DNA from: Yponomeuta sedellus
Lineage: Eukaryota > Arthropoda > Insecta > Lepidoptera > Yponomeutidae
Direction of reading: 5' to 3'
DNA: 64,000 bases
Assembly (NCBI GenBank): GCA_934045075.1
Contig: OW203738.1
Span: forward strand, 8,850,868-8,914,867
The translations under genes and the position numbers were made by a program. Below the pieces are notes generated by a model. It saw only the letters and a program-made list of their open reading frames with translations. It did not search any database and had not been told where the DNA came from. Of the stretch, positions 35,246 through 64,000 are shown piece by piece (positions within the stretch are counted from its first letter, which is position 1; every line of letters begins with the position of its first letter).

Positions 35246-36236
35246 TATGCACTTTTTAGATTTTCATACCGTATTTTTAGTACAAGATATTTCTTGCCAA
35301 ATTTCATAGTTCTAGGTCAACGGGAAGTAACCGATGAATTTTGATTGCCTTGAGTGTCCATATTTCAGTTTTTTTGAGGCATAGACGGCCGTAACTTTTT
35401 TGCGTTAACTTTGATTTTTTCACAACTTCAAATGAAAGCAAAGAATTTTATTCAAAATTACTCTGTGGTTGCAATTAAATCTAAATAATTTTGGAGAAAA
35501 AATGGATAAAAAAAACTCCAAACTTAATCTTTTCAGACTCTATTGATACTTAATTGACAGAGTTGACAGAGTCAAGGGACTGTAGACCTATGTAAAGTCC
35601 GATTATATCTTCTTGGCGGTTGAGTGAAGTTCGCTCATTCCTGCGCAGTAAACGATTTTAGGTGTCAGAGGGGAGCTGCGTGGAGGGTCAGTAGGGATGT
35701 AACACTGACAGTTGACAATAACATTATTTATCCCCAAATGACTTAAGTATGAATTTGAATTCTATCAAAAATTTAATAGAATTCTATATGTTTATGGGAT
35801 CTGTTTGTTCATGTTTGTCGCAATAAATGTTTTTCTTCGAAAATTTGGAAAAAATCTTTTTTGATGATTTTTTTTAGTAATATTAAAGAGAAAATGTTTC
35901 GAAATTAAATATACAGCAGTATATTAAGTGCCGGTTTTTTTTTTCGTTTCGACATAGTATACAATTTTATTTGAGAAAATATATCATTTTATGTATACGA
36001 ATAAATATGTAAATAAAATTAAGTACCATTTTTTTACGATCAAGTGTTTCTTGAACGCAGCTTTTACACGAAGTGAGTGAAGGGAGCGCTGAGAGAGCTG
36101 AACGAAAACGAACGAGTTTCATGGTGGTGTTGGTGTGAGTAGTTCTGGTCGTGAAAATAACCTAACTTTTTGGATGTTGTAGTTTTTGTTTTCCTGATTT
36201 TTATAAGTCACAAGTCATTACAGTGTGTCGAGCAAT

Positions 36237-37642
36237 ATGCCACGACGTGGAAAAGTTGTTCGAAGTCAGACGAGGCGTATTATATATAACGTTTACCGTT
36301 ATTTTAAAAATGATACTGAACAGGCGGATTTGACAAGAAATGTTGCGAAAAGGACTGCTCTCGCTACGGGTCAGCCGCTTTGCACGGTTGAAAGAATAAT
36401 CCAAGAAGGACATCAACCTGAACTTTTGGCAGTCTTTTCTACACCTGGCAAAAAATGGTCCGGAAAGAAATCCGTAACAGAAATCGACAATTTCTCGCAA
36501 GGTGTTATAAAGATGACGATACACAATTTTCATAAAGTTCATGGGGAGCTCCCAACTTTAGGAAAATTGCAGAAAACCCTCAAAGACAGTATCGGTTTTA
36601 AAGGCTCAGTTTCGAGTCTCGCCAAAATTATAAAAGAGTTGGGGTTTAAATGGCGAAAATCAGAAAATAATCGAAAACTTTTAATCGAGAAAATGGATAT
36701 AAGACTGAAGAGAATTGAATATTTGCATGCGATACGCAAATATCGACAAGAAGGAAGGCCGCTGATTTACCTGGATGAATCTTTTATCCATACTTCACAT
36801 GCAGCTTCGAAAGGTTGGACTGATCAATCCCTGCAAGGATCAAAAGTACCCTATTTAAAAGGCAAGAGGCTGATAATTGCTCATGGTGGTGGGGACTGTG
36901 GATTCATCAAAAATGGTTTGCTCACGTTTGAATCGGGAAAAAAAAACTGGAGATTACCATTTGGACATGAATTATGATAATTTTGAGAAATGGCTAAGGA
37001 CTCAATTGTTGCCGAACTGCCCACAAATTCCGTTCTCATTATGGATAACGCAGCCTACCATAATAAACACGCTGAGAAAGTGCCGACAAGTGCTTCGAGA
37101 AAAGCAGAAATGGCTGCGTCAAAAAGGCGTGGACTTCGACGATGGTTTGTTGAAGCCAGAGCTTTACCAAATCATAAAAGCTCACAAACCAACAAACACT
37201 CGACACTTAATTGACAAATTAATTAACAAATTTGGTCATTCAGCTTTACGGCTGCCGCCATATCACCCCGATCTCAACCCAATTGAGATGGCGTGGGCGG
37301 CCATAAAAAACTATGTGGCAAGTAAAAACACCACTTTCAAAATGACAGATATAAAAAAGCACGTAGAGGAGAAAGTTGCCAACATGGGATCTGCTGAATG
37401 GCTAGCTCTAATTGAGCACGTTAAAAAAGCGGAAAGAGTACGCCCAGAGTGACCATGCCATTAATTACGTCACAGACGAATTCGTAATATCTTTGGGGCC
37501 AGATGATAGTGACTGTACCGACGAGAGCAGTGATTTTGATGGAATGGAAGAAGAAAGAGTGGATGACATTTATTCTGCAGGAGTTGCAGGACCCTCCTCT
37601 TATATGGAGGGGGTAGAACCTCTGCCATCGGACTCCGATTAA
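36237..37642 (+). pseudogene. Broken IS630/Tc1/mariner-type transposase with wide D-to-E spacing
   Basis: The N-terminal frame (36237-36977) has a helix-turn-helix region and then the first catalytic aspartate in LIYLDESFIHT. The frame then shifts several times: at an A-run near 36935, near 37010, near 37105, and near the C-terminus at 37420. The later frames carry VLIMDNAAYHN (second Asp, codon 37044) and LPPYHPDLNPIEMAW (Glu, codon 37285), followed by an acidic, serine-rich tail to 37642. The motifs place it in the DDE_3, IS630-Tc1-mariner superfamily. The Asp and Glu codons are 241 bases apart, about 80 residues, where canonical Tc1 has 34. The spacing is near the DD82E class known as Sailor. 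Terminal repeats were not found by eye. Confidence 0.8.
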
Positions 37643-38396
37643 TTGATTTTTATGTTTACTATTTATTCTTTTACAAAATGAGAAAATTAATAAGTGTTGT
37701 GTTTTGGTCAAAATACTTTTTTATTTAAAACCCTCTTTTAATCTGCAAAATGGTATAAATACTGTAGATACCTGAAGTTATACGATTTGATTTTTTTGTT
37801 GTATTGGCGCATTTATTCCGCACGCGGTAGCGTTACCGGAAGTTATCTAGGCTGTTGTCCACCCTAAATAATTAAGTTCCATAACAACTACAAAACTCTT
37901 ACCGAATAACTTTACTCTAGCTATTACCAAATTCCCAACATAAATTGTACGGTTGCCCATCTCTATGGACCACACTATATCAATTTACTCACACATGCAT
38001 TGTAAGTATATAAACAGTGCGCAAATAACTTGTGACTACATTCACTCTACCGCCATGAAGATATAATCGGACTATACACTGTTTTAATTTTAACTTGATA
38101 CGCGTTATAGGATCTTGATAAGCTGACGCACGGACAACAAAATGAACCTATAAGGGTTCTGTTTTTCCTTCTGAGGTACGGAACCCTAAAAACGGAACAA
38201 CGTAGATACGAGAACCGTTAAAACATAACTCTTTTTTGTTTGGGCAGTCGTGTAATAGAAATACAAATACATGCGAGGTCTTCAACCAGGTTATTATGTT
38301 GACATTTGTTGAACATCCCACACAAACGTGAGAGTCAAAATTCTAAACTCAAATCGATATCTATCATTTTACAATAGAAGCAAAGACTTTGTACAT
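37643..38396. other. 3' flank of the zinc-finger gene
   Basis: This is the likely 3' untranslated region of the minus-strand zinc-finger gene. An AATAAA on the minus strand lies near 37811. A GTACGGAACCCTAAAAA-type lepidopteran repeat piece is near 38175. Confidence 0.4.
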
Positions 38397-59701
<21,305 letters not shown>

Positions 59702-60554
59702 TATGTGGCACTTGCAGGCATTTACGCCTTCAGCGGAGATTTGCAGTGTGGAAGTTCAGGTTTGTTTTTGAACATTTTTAGTACTTCCACTAACTTCCCC
59801 ACTTTCATCAGAATTTGCTCTGGCTATATTCAGTTTGTATCTATGTTCTCACTCAACACAAAACCATTTTTAATTCTGAAGAACTTCACATCAGAGCACA
59901 CAATCACGAAACGAAAGCGGCCACAGAAAGCGGCGAAAAGCGACCGAGACGCGAGATCTGTCTGTGCACAGAGAGCGAGAAACAAGACTTGTTTTGATGT
60001 GGCAACTCTAAACTTATTTTGACGGATTTTGGCAGCAATGTATTTGTGGAGCCCGCATGGAAATTGAAAACAACGAAGACACAAACATATTTGTCATAAA
60101 TAGCTCCTAAAATTTATTACACAATATGATATTCACAGTTAAATTTATATGCGCACTAGCAAATTATGTAAAAAAAAATTTTTGATACAAATTTTCTTAG
60201 AATGAGGTTTAAATCTTCTACATAGCCGACTTCAAAAATGTGATTCAATTGTCAAATCATATTTTTTTCAAATGGTAACTCAGGCTAGCCAAAAACGCCA
60301 TTTTGTCTTGACAATTTGACAATCAACTTGAGTTTATTTTGTGATTGTTGTGCTATTTTTTCTCATTTTATTGCAACTGTTCTGCGTTTTAGACAGTTGT
60401 AGTATATTTTGTGCTTCTGAAAAGTGAAAGAACTTCGCTGCGAAGACTGAGTTGAAGAGCTGACGCCCAAATGACGTGCTAACAAAGTTGGCGTAGAATG
60501 ATTCTGTCGTAGCTGTAGCAAAATTTGGCGCGTGGTTTTTAAAATTGATTCAGG
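59702..60554. other. Divergent promoter region, zinc-finger gene and Ada3
   Basis: 853 bases separate the two start codons, which point away from each other. No TATA box was identified for either gene. An AG right before the Ada3 ATG (TTGATTCAG) could be a splice acceptor, so Ada3 may have a 5' non-coding exon here. Confidence 0.5.
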
Positions 60555-61943
60555 ATGTTGGGGAAGAGAATGCACCATAATAGCAAAGGTAGACTAGCCA
60601 GTAAAGGACACGATGGCGGAAAGCCATCAAGTCCCGGAATCTCGCCTTATACAAAGCCTGCAAAAATACCAGGTTCCGTATCTGTTGGTAAAAGTAAAGT
60701 TGAAGTCTGCCCTATCCCATATATTAAATTGCAAGACAATGCTGTTATGCTCCCGCGCTACACCAATATAGCTGGAAGATCCACAGATGAATCTATTGGA
60801 ATGGATGAACTTGACTCTCTACAGCTGGAGTTAGAGTCCCTCCTATGCAACACTGCACTCCGCATCAGATACTTTCAAGGAGAGATTGAAAGCATTGACA
60901 CCAATGAGTCTAAACGTGAAAAGAAAGGAAAAGCTGCTGGGAAACAACTACAGTATCCAGTCAAGAGGAAATTTCAGGAAGAGAAACTCCTGAAAAAAGA
61001 TTACACCAAGCTCACAAACCAACCCAAAATGCCCAAATTCAAAAACTTCTCCAGTGCTTCATCTGGAGCTTCCCATAACTATGAGACTCTGCTAAACTCT
61101 GATAATTCTGTCAAGCTCGAAATGTCTCAGTTTGCGCTACCGAGAAACAACATTCCATACAAATTTTGGAACTCTGTACAGCCTTATTGTGCCCCTATAA
61201 CTTTAGATGATATAAAGTTTCTGGAGTCCTTGCTTTCTCAGAGCAGCATCACTACACAGCCTCCTATCCCTCCTCTCGGCAGGCATTACTCTGAAGTCTG
61301 GGCAGATGAGCATATCTCTGAGGACCAGAATGCAGGGAACCCCAACAAACAAAAGTCCTCAGGGATGTCTCCTGACGCTTCTGCTCTGCGCAAAAAGACT
61401 GAGAAAACCTCTGAGAACATGATCACTGGACCATTGACACAAAGACTTGTCTCTGCCCTCATGGAGGAGAATGCCATGCCATACGAAGCTCCTGACATCA
61501 AAGTGAAGCAAACTACAAACACTAGAAGCAGTTACAAGAACTCCTTGACACTTGAGAAGTGTTTGCGCAAAGAGTTGGTAGAACAGGGTATACTAGACCC
61601 AGAAGACTTGCCCCCACTCACTAATCCAGCTGATGATGAAATCTTGGCTGAGATAAAGAAGTGTCAGACTGAACTTGCAGCTGTGAGAAAAGACAACTGC
61701 CGCAACCTAAAGAACCTTATTGGGTTATGCAAACAAGAGATGATTAGACTGAACCTAAAGAAACAACTAGACCAAGTTGATGCAGAGTGTATTGATATTT
61801 ATAAGAAAATGGTGGCTGCCAAGCAGAAGAAGCGACCTATCACCAAGAAGGAGAAGGATGATGCTTGGAAGGCCATCAATGAGCAGATCAGACTCAATAA
61901 GGAAATCAGTGCATTGCCTGTGACTGGACCCAACACAAGTTAA
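60555..61943 (+). CDS. Ada3: Transcriptional adapter Ada3 (TADA3)
   Basis: A single-exon frame of 462 residues; human TADA3 has 432. Conserved segments in family order: YIKLQDNAVMLPRYT near the N-terminus, GMDELDSLQLELESLL, NIPYKFWNSVQPYCAPIT (about 200-220), IPPLGRHYSEVWADE, GPLTQRLVSALMEEN, LRKELVEQGILDPEDLPP, DEILAEIKKCQTELAAV and the C-terminal KKRPITKKEKDDAWKA. Ada3 links Ada2 and Gcn5 and stimulates the histone acetyltransferase module of the SAGA and ATAC co-activators in the nucleus. The middle third is low in complexity (Lys, Ser, Asn), as usual. AATAAA lies 50 bases after the stop. It shares an upstream region with the minus-strand zinc-finger gene. Confidence 0.95.
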   Translation: MLGKRMHHNSKGRLASKGHDGGKPSSPGISPYTKPAKIPGSVSVGKSKVEVCPIPYIKLQDNAVMLPRYTNIAGRSTDESIGMDELDSLQLELESLLCNTALRIRYFQGEIESIDTNESKREKKGKAAGKQLQYPVKRKFQEEKLLKKDYTKLTNQPKMPKFKNFSSASSGASHNYETLLNSDNSVKLEMSQFALPRNNIPYKFWNSVQPYCAPITLDDIKFLESLLSQSSITTQPPIPPLGRHYSEVWADEHISEDQNAGNPNKQKSSGMSPDASALRKKTEKTSENMITGPLTQRLVSALMEENAMPYEAPDIKVKQTTNTRSSYKNSLTLEKCLRKELVEQGILDPEDLPPLTNPADDEILAEIKKCQTELAAVRKDNCRNLKNLIGLCKQEMIRLNLKKQLDQVDAECIDIYKKMVAAKQKKRPITKKEKDDAWKAINEQIRLNKEISALPVTGPNTS

Positions 61944-61992
61944 CTTGATGTAGTTTGCACAATGGCCTGTGCATTATTGTTAATTTTATTCT

Positions 61993-61998
61993 AATAAA
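61993..61998 (+). promoter_or_regulatory. Polyadenylation signal of Ada3
   Basis: A perfect AATAAA followed by a T-rich stretch, 50 bases after the stop codon. Confidence 0.75.
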
Positions 61999-62718
61999 TA
62001 TTGAATGGTCTTATTTTGTTTTATTCATTTATGCTATTTCTTATAACAATCCATAGCTCCAAGTGTCTACTGCTCAGAATAAGAATAAGTTCTTATTCTG
62101 AGGTCTACTGAGAGATGGGCATAACTACGCGCGCCAAATCCTGAGCAATTCCAATCGTCTGTCAAATTTCATAGTAATTTGACAGTTAAGACGATTTAAA
62201 AGCCCATCTTCCGTTAGCCCGGGTTAGCTCATCGAGTTAACCGGTTAAATGGATCATTTCGCAATTGCGAATTATAGTATCCCTGTTTGATAACCATAGT
62301 ACCTATGAGCCGATGTCGCCTATTCCAAGATCATTTGAACCAATCATAGGAATCAATACATAAAATGAACCGGATGAACTGTCAACCCTATTACGCGCAT
62401 CAAACCCTGCACCATACAATCCGAATCGTCTGAAGACATTTGATCTTACTATCATATGAAAGCAGAGTCTTCTTGCCTTCTTTCATATCATAGTAGTCTA
62501 ATCCGGTAGGAGCATGCAAAACTAGAACCATTTCCGGTAGAATTCTTTTTACATCTTGCAACACTAATAATGTCAATGTCAGATATAGATATCCGTTTCC
62601 GTTACTCTGTATGTCAAACCTAACCTGTCAGATTTCAATTTTGTGTTGATCAACGTTTTTGTTTGAAAAACAAATACTGCAGAGCTAAAGAATATATATA
62701 GTTGAGTTGACCATTACA
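61999..62718. other. Intergenic, small palindromes
   Basis: A palindrome at about 62074-62101 (CAGAATAAG ... CTTATTCTG) and two hairpin-like segments near 62150-62195 and 62430-62505 look like tiny MITE remnants. The last 100 bases probably hold the promoter of the next gene. Confidence 0.4.
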
Positions 62719-63854
62719 ATGGATAATCCACCACCCCTTACTCCTAATAAAATCCAGAGGCTGATGTATTTAGCCGAAGATAAGTCCTTCAGCACTCACA
62801 AATCCGCTACTTTGGAGGCCGGTTCATCTTCAGTACCAAAACCGCAGAAACCAAGGTAATTTGTTACAAAACCACAAATCTTATTACAATATTGAGAGGC
62901 TTGCCAATAGCAAAGGAGAATTTTATAGAGAACTTTACCCAACAACCATGTTTTCTAAATACTAAGAGGCAAGTTGTGTCTCAACCATCCTGTTTTCTTA
63001 TTTCAGCTCCGCCTACGATTCTTCCTCAGGGCTTTTGGATTTGGATAAATATGAAGGTAAGCTTTTCTAAAAACTTTATTGGTAATAAGAAAAGAATGAT
63101 ATTGTGTACAAAATCTTGTGTCACAGTGTATGTTATCGAACTCCTCCAAAACAGCTACTATGACCATGGGTGTTATGAGGATAAGATCATGGGGAGTGGC
63201 AAACCCTGGTCTAACTATATGGCATACAAGTGTGAGTTTATGTGAGTGTTGTGTCTTCAAAACAATATGTACAATTTGATCTGTGTAACTTATATGTGCA
63301 TTAGTGCAGGAGGACAAGTCATATGCACATACACATATTGAACTAGACAATTTAAATTTTTTACCTTTCAGCTTAAATTTTTGATATATCAGGTATTGCA
63401 TTAATCGGAAATAAAATTTCAGTACTACTGGTTTAATTGTAAAGAGATCTTTATTTATTTATAATTATTGCATTACTTAAAGAAAATATTTTTCTACAGG
63501 CTTTGGAGAGTCCAGAGCTGGCAGCTTTTCCTTGAGCAAGTCTGTAAGTATATCTTCAAGTGCATTCTCATAGGATAACAAAAACAAAGCTATTGATAAA
63601 CCGACTAATCCCAAACTACAATTTGTGTCAATGATTTTTAGACCGCATTCAACCCAGGGGAGATGACCGGGCGTTCAACTGGTGCTGATGACACTTCCAA
63701 GATAGCGTTTGGACCAGTACCAACTTTTAACGAGTATGGTCGATACTCTGTGTCTGATTTACACGATTATGAGAAGAAACTTATCCAACAGACCAATGAC
63801 GTCCAGGAGATCATGAGGCAGTCCATAGCAAGTGGTTACTCTTATCATTCTAGG
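62719..63854 (+). CDS. Unrecognised protein, N-terminal part (gene continues past the window)
   Basis: Four exons, 62719-62855, 63007-63056, 63500-63543 and 63642-63854, with GT-AG borders and consistent phases give 148 residues; the last donor is GTAAAT at 63855. The start ATG follows ACA in acceptable context. The protein opens MDNPPPLTPNKIQRLMYLAE and continues with a Ser-rich, probably disordered segment (SSAYDSSSGLLDLDKYEG), then FGPVPTFNEYGRYSVSDLHD and a helical stretch (YEKKLIQQTNDVQEIMRQS). No signal peptide, membrane segment or known domain is visible. It might be a cytoskeletal or centrosomal scaffold, but I have no evidence for that. Confidence 0.72.
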
Positions 63855-64000
63855 GTAAATAGCTTTTTCTGGTTTACGAATTGTCTCTAAACTTGGGGTA
63901 TTAGTGGTAGTCAGAAAGATGTTAAACTTTCTTACAAAGGCTGATGACATTTACTGCAAAACCATTAATTGATCCATCAAGCAACCTGTAGTCATCCAAT

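Larger units (their letters stand above)
33862..36236. other. Region between twist and the transposase relic
   Basis: No gene was recognised. It includes a tandem duplication at 34673-34760, a short CGAACTCGCA-type lepidopteran repeat near 34940-34980, a palindrome at 35148-35245, and a repeat at about 35380-35530 whose inverted relative is near 44990-45050. Confidence 0.45.

Overview
The window looks like animal nuclear DNA from an insect, most likely a moth or butterfly. The genes have introns, the sequence is AT-rich, and several proteins are insect-like: a Twist bHLH protein, the TRAPPC9/brunelleschi C-terminus, Ada3 and a PIF1 helicase. Between the genes lie many tRNA-headed SINEs, fold-back elements, MITEs with TA, TAA or ATA target duplications, LINE 3' ends and mariner-type remnants of the kind that fill lepidopteran genomes. 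The species cannot be named from the sequence alone.

Layout. 1-1138 (+): last two exons of a TRAPPC9-like gene. 1560-10396: a decayed Ty3/Gypsy element whose 3' LTR is split by a complete Ty1/Copia element (5440-10293, minus strand) with an intact 1353-residue polyprotein, identical 187-bp LTRs and a 5-bp target duplication. 11650-12658 (+): a three-exon THAP-domain gene, tail to tail with a three-exon PIF1 helicase gene (15849-12886, minus). 16-32 kb: gene-poor, with SINEs, MITEs and LINE fragments. 32742-33830 (+): the single-exon twist gene, next to two relics of one unusual DDE transposase family (30987-31451 and 36237-37642). 59701-38397 (minus): a C2H2 zinc-finger gene that I reconstruct as 14 phase-compatible exons (784 residues); its introns carry many insertions and one minisatellite. 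60555-61943 (+): single-exon Ada3. 62719 to the window end (+): first four exons of a gene I do not recognise.

The host genes are housekeeping or regulatory and share no evident pathway: vesicle tethering (TRAPPC9), DNA helicase (PIF1), chromatin adaptor (Ada3), mesoderm transcription factor (Twist), and two zinc-binding putative DNA-binding proteins. The most unusual structures are in the repeats: (1) a 22-copy, 52-bp minisatellite at the last-but-one exon of the zinc-finger gene, each unit repeating the 3' splice site and the first 15 exon bases; (2) a tRNA-headed SINE family that inserts as fold-back or dimeric units with 9-13 bp target duplications, one copy about 10 bases beyond a splice donor; (3) a broken transposase with about 80 residues between its last two catalytic acids, resembling the DD82E 'Sailor' lineage rather than ordinary Tc1/mariner.
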